Source of the DNA: Opitutaceae bacterium
GTDB lineage: Bacteria > Verrucomicrobiota > Verrucomicrobiia > Opitutales > Opitutaceae
Reading direction: 5' to 3'
DNA: 64,000 bases
Assembly: GCA_003164715.1 (NCBI GenBank)
Contig: PLTZ01000054.1
Coordinates: 39,882-103,881 of the forward strand
The translations under genes were made by a program, and so were the position numbers. The notes below the pieces were generated by a model. It did not search any database, was not told where the DNA came from, and worked only from the letters and a program-made list of their open reading frames with translations. This document shows positions 9,557 to 18,133 of the stretch, piece after piece. Every line of letters starts with the position of its first letter. Positions within the stretch are counted from its first letter, which is position 1.

Positions 9557-9999
9557 CGGGTTCCTCGGCTCCATGAGTCAACCTCACTGCGCAGGTCCCG
9601 GACAATACGCGCCGGCACGCCCGCCATGAGGGAATAGGGCGGGACGACCGCGTCCTCGAGGAGCACGGCGCCGGCCGCGATCACGCTGTGGTCGCCGACC
9701 CGGGCGCCCATCTGAACGACGGCGTTCGCCCCGACGAAGACATAGTCCCCGATCTCGGTCGCCTTGCGGTCGACCTCCGGGTACTTCCCTTGCGTCACGC
9801 ACCTGCGGACCGTGGAATGGGAGAGCACCTGCGCGCCGCAGCTTATGTTGCACCCCTTGCCGATCTTCAGGCCGCCGAGTCCGTCGATCAGCGTGAATGC
9901 GCCGATCCAGGTGCCCTCGCCGATGTCGGGCGTGCCTGCGACCCAGCAGAAGGGGTTGTAGGGGTTTGGCGGCAGGGGTTTTGCTGCGTGCGGGTCCAT
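9553..9999 (-). CDS. Left-handed beta-helix sugar O/N-acyltransferase
   Basis: The ATG at 9999 follows the aminotransferase stop almost immediately and begins MDPHAAKPLPP; a much longer upstream reading in this frame lies inside the aminotransferase and is rejected. The 148-residue protein is built of hexapeptide repeats ('IGEGTWIGAFTLID', 'GDYVFVGANAVVQMGARVGD') and ends with the typical 'MAGVPARIVRDL'. The region 'CGAQVLSHSTVRRCV' carries a His that is a good catalytic candidate. Its position between a DegT aminotransferase and a glycosyltransferase suggests that it acylates the amino group made by the aminotransferase, giving an acetamido sugar nucleotide. O-acetylation of another sugar is the alternative. 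Confidence 0.8.
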   Translation of the reverse strand: MDPHAAKPLPPNPYNPFCWVAGTPDIGEGTWIGAFTLIDGLGGLKIGKGCNISCGAQVLSHSTVRRCVTQGKYPEVDRKATEIGDYVFVGANAVVQMGARVGDHSVIAAGAVLLEDAVVPPYSLMAGVPARIVRDLRSEVDSWSRGTR

Positions 10000-10000
10000 T

Positions 10001-11140
10001 TCAGGGTCGGGGTGCGTGCCTTCGGACGGCGGCTGACACCCGATCGATATCAGCGTCGGCCATCTGGGTGTAAAGGGGCAAACAGACGCATTCGTCGCTT
10101 GCGCGCTCGCTCTGCGGGAACGACTGCGGGCCGAACCGCTCGACATAGGACGCCTCCCGGTGGATCGACATGATGCCCCTTCGCGTGGCGATCCCCTCCT
10201 CGAGAAGGCGCTGCATGAAGGTATCGCGGCGCGCGGCGCCCGAACCCTCGAGGCGGATGAGGTACGTCTGCTGGTTCCAGCGGCAGTCCGCCGGCTCGGC
10301 GAAGAGGCGCACACCCGGTGTTCCGGCGAGCATCCGGTCGTAGTGCGCGGCGATGGCGCGGCGGCGGGCAAGGATCGCGTCCAGGCGCCTGAGTTGGCAG
10401 AGGCCTATCGCGGCCTGGACGTCGGTCAGGCGGTAGTTGTAGCCAAGGATCGGATAGATCTCCGACACGACGGTCTTTGACTGGTGGCGCTCGAGGTCGT
10501 TGACCGACATGCCCTGCTGGCGCAGGAGGCGAAGCCTCGCTGCGAGGTCTGCGTCCGGGGTCGTGATCATCCCGCCGTCCCCGGTGCTGATGACCTTGCG
10601 CGGGTGGAAACTAAAGCAAACAAGCGGCGAGTAGGTGTTGTCGCCGACCGGCTTTCCCCGGTACACGCTGCCGGTTGCGCAGGCGGCGTCCTCGATGATC
10701 GTTACCCCGCGGCCCCGGACCGCGGCCGAGATGGCCGCCATGTCCGCCGGCCGGCCGACCTGGTCGACCACGATGATCGCCTTCGTGCGCCCGGTGATCG
10801 CCGCGGGGATGAGGCGCGGGTCCATGTTCAGGGTCTCGGGGTCGATGTCTACGAACACGGGGCGGGCGCCGCAGTAGAGGATCGGGTTCGCGGTGGCGAT
10901 GAAGCTATGGGGGGGTGCGATCACCTCGTCGCCGGGCCCGATCCCTGAGGCGACAAGCGCCAGGTGAAGGGCGGTCGTGCAGTTGGACACCGCCACCGCG
11001 TGCGCGGCGCCCACGCGCCCGGCAAACGCCTTCTCGAACTCCGCGACCCGGGGCCCCTGCGTGATCCACCCGCTGCGGATCGTCTCCGCCACGAGGGCGA
11101 TCTCCTCCTCGCCGAGCTCGGGTTTGGCGACCGGTATCAC
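10001..11140 (-). CDS. DegT/DnrJ/EryC1-family sugar aminotransferase
   Basis: A 379-residue PLP enzyme that would convert a keto sugar nucleotide to an amino sugar nucleotide, probably with glutamate as donor. Family marks are 'SGWITQGPRVAEFE' near the N terminus, 'GDEVIAPPHSFIATANP', 'IIEDAACATGS' and the PLP lysine K182 in 'CFSFHPRKVISTGDGGMI'. Length is normal for the family. Its ATG overlaps the stop of the upstream SDR gene (ATGA), and the next gene is an acyltransferase, so the three genes probably act in order: SDR, transamination, acylation. The position of the amino group on the sugar cannot be told from the sequence. Confidence 0.9.
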   Translation of the reverse strand: MIPVAKPELGEEEIALVAETIRSGWITQGPRVAEFEKAFAGRVGAAHAVAVSNCTTALHLALVASGIGPGDEVIAPPHSFIATANPILYCGARPVFVDIDPETLNMDPRLIPAAITGRTKAIIVVDQVGRPADMAAISAAVRGRGVTIIEDAACATGSVYRGKPVGDNTYSPLVCFSFHPRKVISTGDGGMITTPDADLAARLRLLRQQGMSVNDLERHQSKTVVSEIYPILGYNYRLTDVQAAIGLCQLRRLDAILARRRAIAAHYDRMLAGTPGVRLFAEPADCRWNQQTYLIRLEGSGAARRDTFMQRLLEEGIATRRGIMSIHREASYVERFGPQSFPQSERASDECVCLPLYTQMADADIDRVSAAVRRHAPRP

Positions 11141-12153
11141 GCGACCTCCCAGTTGCGGGTCTGCATGTGCGAAAGGCAGCCGGGGTCGGCCCGCAAGAGC
11201 TCCCTGTAGTACTCGACCGTCGCCACCAGGCCCTCGGCGGGGCGTGTGCGCGGCTTGAAGGACGTGGCGCCCCGGAGCTTGGCCGGGTCCACCCAGAGCC
11301 GCGGGACGTCCCCGGGCCGCTCGGCGGAGAACTCGGGCTTGAGATCCGGGCGACCGATGGCCGCGACAATCAGCCGTGCAATCTCGTCAATCCGCACCTC
11401 CTCGCCGTAGCCGAGGTTTACGACGTCCCCAACCAGGGCGTCGCACGCGGCGATCCCCACAAGCGCCTCGGCGCAGTCCTTCACGTACAGGAAGTCCCGC
11501 GTGTGGGAGCCGTCGCCGAAGATGACCGGCGCCTCGCCCGCAAGCGCGCGCAGGATGAACCGGGGGATGACCTCGCCCGAGTCCCCCTCGAAATGGGCCC
11601 TGGGGCCGTAGTTGTTGAAGGGGCGCACGCGAACGACCGGCATGCCGTAGCAGGTGCCGAAGGCGGCCGCATAATGCTCGCCGGCCAGCTTCGACGCCCC
11701 GTAGACGGTCGTGGGCCAGGTGGCCACGGCCTCTGTCAGCGGAAAGGCGGTCGCGGCCCCGTACACCTCGCTGGTCGATACATAGATGAACCGGCCGACG
11801 CCCGCCTGGCGGGCGGCCGTGAGCACCTGGAGCGAGCCTAGGGCGTTCACGTGGTGATTCTCCAACGGGTCGTGGAGCGAGTGCCGCACGCCGAGGCAGG
11901 CCAGGTGGAAGACCGAGTCGACGCCGCCCGCCATGACCGTGCGGCACGTGGGGGCGTCGGTGATGTCGCCCTCGATCACCCGCAGCCTGCCCGTGCGCCC
12001 GGCCTCCGCCAGATTCTCGCGCCTCCCGTTTCTGAAGTTGTCGAGCACGGTCACGCGTAAGCCCTTGGCCACGAGAAGGTCGACCAGGTGGGAGCCTATG
12101 AATCCGGCTCCGCCGGTCACCAGGACGCGGCAGTCGGGATCGGTGATCTTCAT
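11137..12153 (-). CDS. Extended SDR nucleotide-sugar epimerase/dehydratase
   Basis: A 338-residue NAD-dependent enzyme of the GalE/RmlB-like extended SDR group. It shows the dinucleotide-binding 'VTGGAGFIGSHLVD' at residues 13-26, 'FIYVSTSEVYGAA' and the catalytic YxxxK in 'VYGASKLAGEHYA'. The sugar-binding half includes 'VRPFNNYGPRA' and 'FGDGSHTRDFLYVKDCAEAL'. It supplies a keto or epimerised sugar nucleotide to the aminotransferase downstream, with which it overlaps by four bases. 4,6-dehydratase and 4-epimerase are both possible; the absence of a DE pair typical of RmlB active sites next to TS makes epimerase somewhat more likely. Confidence 0.85.
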   Translation of the reverse strand: MKITDPDCRVLVTGGAGFIGSHLVDLLVAKGLRVTVLDNFRNGRRENLAEAGRTGRLRVIEGDITDAPTCRTVMAGGVDSVFHLACLGVRHSLHDPLENHHVNALGSLQVLTAARQAGVGRFIYVSTSEVYGAATAFPLTEAVATWPTTVYGASKLAGEHYAAAFGTCYGMPVVRVRPFNNYGPRAHFEGDSGEVIPRFILRALAGEAPVIFGDGSHTRDFLYVKDCAEALVGIAACDALVGDVVNLGYGEEVRIDEIARLIVAAIGRPDLKPEFSAERPGDVPRLWVDPAKLRGATSFKPRTRPAEGLVATVEYYRELLRADPGCLSHMQTRNWEVA

Positions 12154-12197
12154 GAAACTCGCAGTCTAGATGATCCCGTCCGGTGTGCCCATGAAAA

Positions 12198-14705
12198 TTA
12201 TCGCCTGAGGGCGCATTTCGCGCCCGCGAAGACGAGCCCGAGCCAGGCCGCACCCGTGAGGAGATAAGCCAGAAGCAGAGCCGGCGGGGGCTTGTAGGAC
12301 AGCCTCACCTCGCTCTCTCCCGCCGGGATCGGCACGGCGATCATGGCGTTTCCGGTGGCGCGCACCTCGGAGGGCCGCCCGTTGACGGTGGCCGTCCAGC
12401 CCAGGGTGTAATACCGGAAGGACTCGAACCACCCGGGGGCGGGGGAGCGCACGTCGGAAACCAGGGGCGCATAGGCCTTAAGATGGATCGGAAGATCGGC
12501 CGGGTCGTAGGGTATGAGCGCATAGCGCGCAAAGTCCGTGTACCACGCAAGGTCGGCCTTTGGGTCCTGAACGACAAAATCGAGCGCCATCTCGATCGGG
12601 GCGCCCGACGGGTTAAAGAGCGGGATCACCCGGGAGCTCTCGTCCGCGGACCCGAACGCAAGGCGGCCGCCCGACGCCGGCAGATAGTACTCGCGGGCCA
12701 CGCCGGGTCCCTTGGCCTGGAGCGCGCCCGTGTAGGACTTGGCCAGGAAGTCGAAGGCCAGCAGGTAGTGCTGGCCCGCAGCCAGCGTTATCTTTGGGGC
12801 GAGCTCGATCCAGGGCCTTCCGTCCGCGGCGGCTTTTCCGTGGAAGACGCCGGGAAGCCGCCGATGGGCCTGGGGCTGTCCGAAGTCGAAGCCCGGGGCG
12901 ATCGCGCCGGCGTTTGAGACAAGATACGTCTTCATGTCGCGATCAAGGACGCGCTCCTCGAGCCCGTAGTCCATGAACCCGTAGGAGAAGAAGGCGCTCA
13001 CCCCGCCCAGAAGGCCTGTGGAAAAGATCGGCACGGCGAAGTTGTTTGGCGCCAACTGCTCTTCTGAGGCCTCCCTCGAGTTGGCGATCGCCGCCCCACG
13101 CCTGAGGAACGGTTGAAGCTGAACGCCGCCCCAAAGTACGGCGACACCGAGGAAGAAGAGGAGCGCCGCGCTGCGCCTGGGCCGCGCGGCAAGCGTGCGG
13201 GCCGCAAGGACAACCGAACATGCGGCAAGTATCGGGAAAAGGCGCTGGGTGGGGGCGGCGTTGGTGGCGTCCAGCACCGCCTGCGGCACCGCCCGCCAGA
13301 GGAGCTCGTTGACGCCCGGCACGGGCATCGACAGGAGCAGCAAGACCGCAGCCGCGATCAGGAGCGGGCGCGCCGCTGCCAATCGGATCCTCCACGCCGC
13401 GGCCAACGGGAGAAGCAGCGCCGCGCCCACGCCCCAGCCGGGCTGCAGATCCGAAAGCATCGAGGCGGTGGCGGAAACCGGCAGGAGGGCCGCCGGGAAC
13501 ATATGCCCCAGGTCGGAAAGCATTTGAGGCACGGAGATGGGAGGCTGCTTCGGCGCCGCCAGGATCCGGATCGAGACAAACACGTAGCCGCAGAGCGCGA
13601 GGAAGAGCCCAAAGGCCCCGGCGGAGCGCCCGAGCTCGCGGCGGCTTCGGCCGAACCCGCAGGCCCATCTCGCAGCAACCGCCACCGCCGCCGCGAAGGT
13701 CACCCACATGCCGATGGGGCTGTGGCAGAGCCAGCACGCCGCGCATCCCGCCGCTACCATGGCCCACCCCGAGAAGTCGTCCCGGTCGTGTATCCGGACG
13801 ACGCCGGCGAAGGCGACGGGCAGGTAGGGCAGGGTCATGACCGACATGAACAGCTGGCCCGTATAGGCCATGCCAACCACCGCAGGGCACCACCCATAGA
13901 TGACGGCCAGAAGCAGGGCCTCGAGGCGCCGGCCGGGCAGGACCGCCCTCAGGCAGAGGTAGGCCGAGACGCAGCCCGCAACGCTGCTCGCAACGACCGC
14001 GAGGTTCAGGAGCGCGTAGGCGCTCAGCCGGCGGCCGGTCACCAGGTCGAGCGCCAGGGTTGCGTGCTGAAGGTACGGAGCCACGCGCAGGGGCATGACG
14101 GTGCCGAGGGGCGCCAGGTAGGTCTGGCCCACGAACACGGGCCCGAGGCCCATCCGCCACTGATTCAGGAAGTCCGCGACGACAGAGGTGTACCATCTGG
14201 CATCCACGCCGCCCATGATGCCATCGTGGAGGAAGGGGCCTATCGCATAGAGGCCCGCGCCCCCAGCGGCCGCGATCCGCAGACCCTCGCGCGTCCGTGG
14301 ATAGCGCCCGAGCCAGTGCACGCCCGCCCTCAGCGGCGGCCCGAGACCTCCAAGGCGGCGCGCCAGCCATGCTGCGGCCCGGTGGGCGCCTCCGCGCAGC
14401 CTAAGGAGCAGGGGCAGCCCGAAGAAGACCGCCCAAACCGGCACAAACCACAGGACCGCGGCGGGCAGGCCGTAGGCGAGGCGCCCCGCAGCGACAATGC
14501 CGACCGCTACCGCGGCCGCTGCTGCGCCGGACCATCTGGCCTTCCACCCGAGGGCGATCCATGCCGCGATGCCGCCGGCGTAGAGCGTCCACGGGACGGC
14601 CCATGAGCCCGACACGCCCTGCGACAGCCGAAGCGCCACCACCAAGCCGAGCGCCCGCCATGCGAACCCCGCCGCGTCCCGATGCCTTTCGGGGCCCAAG
14701 GCCAT
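12198..14705 (-). CDS. Polytopic membrane protein, GT-C-like, without C-terminal beta repeats
   Basis: An 835-residue relative of the proteins at 1675-4458 and 4465-8598. The start is ATG 14705, which shares a base with the upstream stop (TGATG); GTG 14708 is also possible. Many hydrophobic helices cover residues 15-560. The first large loop has 'GGVDARWYTSVVADF' with the conserved Asp; 'SPIGMWVTF' and 'APTQRLFPI' match the paralogues. A soluble region ending 'YTLGWTATVNGRPSEV' and one last helix complete the protein. It lacks the LamG-like repeats of the other two, showing that those are an add-on. Function as a lipid-linked sugar transferase is inferred from fold and context. Confidence 0.75.
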   Translation of the reverse strand: MALGPERHRDAAGFAWRALGLVVALRLSQGVSGSWAVPWTLYAGGIAAWIALGWKARWSGAAAAAVAVGIVAAGRLAYGLPAAVLWFVPVWAVFFGLPLLLRLRGGAHRAAAWLARRLGGLGPPLRAGVHWLGRYPRTREGLRIAAAGGAGLYAIGPFLHDGIMGGVDARWYTSVVADFLNQWRMGLGPVFVGQTYLAPLGTVMPLRVAPYLQHATLALDLVTGRRLSAYALLNLAVVASSVAGCVSAYLCLRAVLPGRRLEALLLAVIYGWCPAVVGMAYTGQLFMSVMTLPYLPVAFAGVVRIHDRDDFSGWAMVAAGCAACWLCHSPIGMWVTFAAAVAVAARWACGFGRSRRELGRSAGAFGLFLALCGYVFVSIRILAAPKQPPISVPQMLSDLGHMFPAALLPVSATASMLSDLQPGWGVGAALLLPLAAAWRIRLAAARPLLIAAAVLLLLSMPVPGVNELLWRAVPQAVLDATNAAPTQRLFPILAACSVVLAARTLAARPRRSAALLFFLGVAVLWGGVQLQPFLRRGAAIANSREASEEQLAPNNFAVPIFSTGLLGGVSAFFSYGFMDYGLEERVLDRDMKTYLVSNAGAIAPGFDFGQPQAHRRLPGVFHGKAAADGRPWIELAPKITLAAGQHYLLAFDFLAKSYTGALQAKGPGVAREYYLPASGGRLAFGSADESSRVIPLFNPSGAPIEMALDFVVQDPKADLAWYTDFARYALIPYDPADLPIHLKAYAPLVSDVRSPAPGWFESFRYYTLGWTATVNGRPSEVRATGNAMIAVPIPAGESEVRLSYKPPPALLLAYLLTGAAWLGLVFAGAKCALRR

Positions 14706-15808
14706 CACCAGTCTTTGAACTCGCAGATCATGGCCGCGACGTACTCAACCTGCGCGTCCGTCATGTCGGGATAGATGGGCAGGCTGATGCACCCCTTCGC
14801 GGCGGCCTCGCTGACGGGGAAGTCGCCCGCCCGGTGGCCGAGACCGGCGAAGCACTTCTGCAGGTGAAGGGGCAGGGGATAGTGCAGGGCGGTCCCGATC
14901 CCGCGCGCCTCGAGGTGCTCGCGCAGGCGGTCGCGCTTTGGGTGCCGAACCACGTAGAGGTGGTAGACGCTCTCGACCCCGGCCGCCTCGACCGGGAGCT
15001 TGAGCGGCGTCGAGGAAAGCAGCGCATGGTAGCGGTGGGCGATCCGCCTCCTCGCCGCGGTCCACGCCGGCAGGTGGCGCAGCTTGACGCTGAGCACGGC
15101 CCCCTGGATCCCCTCCATGCGGTAGTTGTATCCGACCTCGTCGTGGTAGTACCTTGCGGTGGAGCCGTGCTCGCGAAGGGCGCAGGCGCGCCGGGCGTAG
15201 TCCGCATTGTTGGTCGCCAGGGCGCCGCCCTCTCCGCACGCTCCCAGGTTCTTGCCGGGGTAGAAGCTGAAGGCCGAGAGTTCCCCGAACGTGCCGACCG
15301 TCCGGCCCTTGTAGCGGGCGCCGTGGGACTGCGCCGCGTCCTCGACCAGCGGGATCCTGCGCCGGCCGCACACCTCCGCGATCGGGTCGACGTCGAAGGG
15401 CTGGCCGTAGAGGTGCACCGGCATCACGGCCTTCGTCCGCGCGGTCACCGCCCGCTCAACCAAGCGCGGGTCCATGTTCATCGTCCGGTCGTCGATGTCG
15501 ACGAAGACGGGCTTCGCGCCGACGTACGCGATCGCCCAGCTGGTGGCGATGAACGTGAACGGCGTCGTGATCACCTCGTCGCCGGGACCGATGTTGAGGA
15601 GGCGCATCGCCACGTGCAGGGCCGAGGTGCCGCTGTTGAAGCCGACGCAGTGCCGGGCGCCCTGGTACGCCGCAAAGTCGCGCTCGAACTGCGCGACCTC
15701 GGGGCCGAGGCAGAAGGCGCACGAGTCGAGCGTGCGCGCGATCGCGGCGTCAAGCTCCGGCCGGACCGAGCGGATCTGCGCGGGGAGGTCGTAGTAGGGC
15801 ACTTTCAC
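14705..15808 (-). CDS. WbpE/WlbC-like UDP-sugar 3-aminotransferase
   Basis: A DegT-family PLP aminotransferase of 367 residues. The start is the GTG at 15808, which overlaps the acyltransferase stop as GTGA and gives MKVPYYDLPAQIRS; longer readings lie inside the neighbour. K186 in 'FSFYPGKNLGACGEGGA' is the PLP lysine, and 'LVEDAAQSHGARYKG' is the cofactor-stacking region. The neighbours encode a WbpD-like N-acetyltransferase and a WbpB-like Gfo/Idh dehydrogenase. In Pseudomonas and Bordetella these three activities turn UDP-GlcNAc uronic acid into UDP-2,3-diacetamido uronic acid, so this enzyme is assigned to the 3-amination step. A 3-amino-3,6-dideoxy pathway (FdtB/QdtB) is the main alternative. 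Confidence 0.85.
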   Translation of the reverse strand: MKVPYYDLPAQIRSVRPELDAAIARTLDSCAFCLGPEVAQFERDFAAYQGARHCVGFNSGTSALHVAMRLLNIGPGDEVITTPFTFIATSWAIAYVGAKPVFVDIDDRTMNMDPRLVERAVTARTKAVMPVHLYGQPFDVDPIAEVCGRRRIPLVEDAAQSHGARYKGRTVGTFGELSAFSFYPGKNLGACGEGGALATNNADYARRACALREHGSTARYYHDEVGYNYRMEGIQGAVLSVKLRHLPAWTAARRRIAHRYHALLSSTPLKLPVEAAGVESVYHLYVVRHPKRDRLREHLEARGIGTALHYPLPLHLQKCFAGLGHRAGDFPVSEAAAKGCISLPIYPDMTDAQVEYVAAMICEFKDW

Positions 15809-16302
15809 GGGGAAGGCTTCTTCGCCAGGGGCCGCGCCGGGTTGCCCGCCACCACGGCCCCCGGGGCCACGCTGCGGGTGACGACGCTGCCGGCCCCGAC
15901 CATCGCCCCCGCGCCAACCGTGACGCCGCACAGGAGGGTCGCCCCCGTGCCGATCACGGCGCCCTTCCCGACGCGGGTCGGCACCACCTTCCAGTCGGCG
16001 TCCGTCTGCATCGAGCCGTCGGGATTGGTCGCGCGCGGGCTCTTGTCGTTGATGAACGAGACATTGTGCCCGATGAAGACCCCGTCGTCGATCTCGACAC
16101 CCTCGCAGACGAACGTGTGGCTCGAGATCTTGCAGTTCTTTCCGATGCGCGCGTTCTTCTGAATCTCGACAAAGCTGCCCACCTTCGTGTTGTCGCCGAT
16201 CTCGCAGCCGTAGGCGTTCACGAAGTTGAAGAAGCGCACGTTCTTGCCGACGCGCACGTTCACAAGCGTCCTGCGGGGGCTGTCCTCGTTGATCAGCTCC
16301 AT
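15805..16302 (-). CDS. WbpD/WlbB-like 3-amino-sugar N-acetyltransferase
   Basis: A 165-residue left-handed beta-helix acetyltransferase. Hexapeptide repeats run from 'VRVGKNVRFFNFVNAYGCEI' to 'GAGAMVGAGSVVTRSV', and 'GVFIGHNVSFINDKSPRA' matches the loop that in WbpD and FdtC/QdtC holds the acceptor next to the acyl-CoA. The C terminus 'VVAGNPARPLAKK' is standard for the family. The gene overlaps the Gfo/Idh gene upstream by about ten bases and the aminotransferase downstream by GTGA, so all three are probably made together. It should acetylate the 3-amino group produced by the downstream aminotransferase. Confidence 0.85.
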   Translation of the reverse strand: MELINEDSPRRTLVNVRVGKNVRFFNFVNAYGCEIGDNTKVGSFVEIQKNARIGKNCKISSHTFVCEGVEIDDGVFIGHNVSFINDKSPRATNPDGSMQTDADWKVVPTRVGKGAVIGTGATLLCGVTVGAGAMVGAGSVVTRSVAPGAVVAGNPARPLAKKPSP

Positions 16303-17306
16303 GTGAGCTCCACCTCCCTGCCCGCGCCCGTGACGGAGCGCTCCGCGCCTTCCAGGACCCTCACGGTGTCGGCCCCGAAGCGGCCGTCGGAGAGGGGCGG
16401 CTTCCCGTCATGCACCGCCGCCGCGAAGTCGGCCACGAGGTTCGCCAGGGCCTCCTTCGGCGCAATCTTCGGGGAATACACGTCGCCCGCCCGGTACTCG
16501 AACATGAGCCGGCTGCGCTCCTCGTCCGTGCGGGCGACGACGCCCGAGTCGTAGATCTTGACCGGCTCCGTCGCGTTGAGGTCGTCGTAGACGATCATCT
16601 TCCTGTCGCCGCCGATCAGCATGTGGCGGATCTTGACCGGCGAGACCCACGAGCAGTTGAGGTGCACGAAAAGCCCGGAGGCGTAGCGCAGCGTCAGGAC
16701 CCCGATGCTCGCGAGCGGCCCCGGGGGATGCGCGGAGCCGATCGCCTGGACGGTCGTCGGCCGCTCGCTCGTGAAGAGGTTGACGATCGAGATGTCGTGG
16801 ACCGCGAGGTCCCAGAGGACGTTCACGTCGTGCTGGAAGAGGCCGAGGTTGATGCGCGTCGAGTCGATGTAGTTGAGGCGGCCGAGCTCCCCCGACTGGA
16901 TGAGGGCGCGGATCCGCTGGACGGCCGGATGGTAGACGAACGTGTGGTCGACCATGAGGATCCGCCGGGCGGCCGCGGCCGCCCGGAGCAGGTGCTCGGC
17001 GTCCGCGGAACGGGTCGCCAGCGGCTTCTCGACAAGGACGTGCTTGCCGGCCTCGAGCGCCGCGAGCGCCAGGGGGACGTGCGACGCGACGGGGGTCGCC
17101 AGGGCGACGGCGCCTATGTCCGGGTCCTTAAGGACGTCGGCGAAACTCCGCGCCCCGGCCGAGCCCGGGTTCTCGCGCAGGCCGCGCGCAAGCCGGGCCG
17201 GGTCCTCCTCGCAGATCACGACCCGCCCGAAGCTTCCGTTCTGGGCAAAGTTCCGGGCGAGCTTGGGGCCCCAGTACCCGTACCCCACGATGGCGACAGC
17301 ATTCAT
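16293..17306 (-). CDS. Gfo/Idh/MocA oxidoreductase, WbpB/WlbA-like
   Basis: The reading starts at ATG 17306 (MNAVAIVGYGYWGPKLA), just after the SDR stop; the upstream extension is inside that gene. The Rossmann fingerprint is 'IVGYGYWGPKLARNF', and 'GKHVLVEKPLATRS' carries the conserved EKP lysine. The central region 'DVNVLWDLAVHDISIVN' includes the His of the DxxxHD-like catalytic block of WlbA. The expected reaction is NAD-dependent oxidation of the 3-OH of a UDP-uronic acid, providing the ketone for the aminotransferase two genes downstream. No WbpA-type 6-dehydrogenase is adjacent; the only homologue in the window (43855-45126) looks catalytically altered. Confidence 0.82.
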   Translation of the reverse strand: MNAVAIVGYGYWGPKLARNFAQNGSFGRVVICEEDPARLARGLRENPGSAGARSFADVLKDPDIGAVALATPVASHVPLALAALEAGKHVLVEKPLATRSADAEHLLRAAAAARRILMVDHTFVYHPAVQRIRALIQSGELGRLNYIDSTRINLGLFQHDVNVLWDLAVHDISIVNLFTSERPTTVQAIGSAHPPGPLASIGVLTLRYASGLFVHLNCSWVSPVKIRHMLIGGDRKMIVYDDLNATEPVKIYDSGVVARTDEERSRLMFEYRAGDVYSPKIAPKEALANLVADFAAAVHDGKPPLSDGRFGADTVRVLEGAERSVTGAGREVELTWS

Positions 17307-17308
17307 GG

Positions 17309-18133
17309 TCAGAAGTTCATGCCCCGGTCCTCGGGCACGATTCGCCGGAGCGTGTAGACGTCGCTCCGCTCGAGGTGGACGGCATTGTCGATGAGCCGCT
17401 GCCAGGGGTCCCACGGGGCGCTCAGGAGCTTGCCGCTGATGCCGTCGCTCTTGGCGGAGAGGAGCCACTCGACCATGTCCAGGGCGCGCTCGAGCGTGGC
17501 GCCGCTGTCGGACTTCTGCTTGATGGCCGAGTCGAACTCGGCCTGCCCGGCCACGTCTGGCCCGAGCGCGATCACCTCGTCCGTGAGGCGGGTCGCGATG
17601 GCGCCGGGGGCGACGGCGTTGATGTCGAGCGGCGCGTCGCGCTCCTCGGCGGCGATCGTCTCCACGAGGCGCACGATGGCCGTCTTCGCGATCCCGTAGG
17701 CGGAGAAGTTGGGCCGCGCCTTCGTGGCGCCGCCTCCGGAGAAGCAGACGATCTTCGAGCGCCGAGCGGCCCGGGAGAGGAGGCCGTGGAACGCGCGGAT
17801 CGCGTAGAAGGTCCCGTCCAAGTTGGCGCGGACCGTGGCGCTCCAGCGCACCGGGTCAGCGTGGACGGCCGGGCTCACCTCGCCAAGCGAGCCCGCGCAG
17901 CAGACGAGCGCGTCCAGGTCCTTCCATTTATCCGACACCGAGGCCGAGGCGCGCTGCACATCGCCCCAGTCCGCGACGTCGCACCGGCTAAAGAAGAAGG
18001 CGCCGTTCTGCGCGGCGGCGAACGCCGACTGGTCGGAGCGCGCGAGCCCCCATATCTGGTGGCCTTCGCCGAGAAGGCGCAGCACCAGGGCGCGGCCGAT
18101 GCCGGAACTTGAGCCCGTGACGACGATCTTCAT
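17309..18133 (-). CDS. Classical short-chain dehydrogenase/reductase
   Basis: A 274-residue single-domain SDR. The cofactor motif is 'TGSSSGIGRALVLRLL', followed by 'LVCCAGSLGE' (the NNAG position) and the catalytic YxxxK in 'FSAYGIAKTAIVR' with a Ser-rich 'FSGGG' strand before it. ATG 18133 shares its A with the stop of the upstream gene in a TGATG junction. The C-terminal region 'DGISGKLLSAPWDPWQ' is often seen in SDRs found in polysaccharide clusters. The substrate is unknown; position at the head of the WbpB-D-E-like group suggests a role on the same sugar. Confidence 0.82.
   Translation of the reverse strand: MKIVVTGSSSGIGRALVLRLLGEGHQIWGLARSDQSAFAAAQNGAFFFSRCDVADWGDVQRASASVSDKWKDLDALVCCAGSLGEVSPAVHADPVRWSATVRANLDGTFYAIRAFHGLLSRAARRSKIVCFSGGGATKARPNFSAYGIAKTAIVRLVETIAAEERDAPLDINAVAPGAIATRLTDEVIALGPDVAGQAEFDSAIKQKSDSGATLERALDMVEWLLSAKSDGISGKLLSAPWDPWQRLIDNAVHLERSDVYTLRRIVPEDRGMNF

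Noticed and set aside
13113..14606. Long plus-strand open frame of 497 codons
   Set aside because: It is antisense to the GT-C-like membrane protein gene, is rich in Arg, Gln and Gly with no recognisable domain, and arises from the high G+C content.
14561..16162. Long plus-strand open frame of 533 codons
   Set aside because: It runs opposite to three well-supported genes (aminotransferase, acyltransferase, membrane protein) and has no protein-like motifs.
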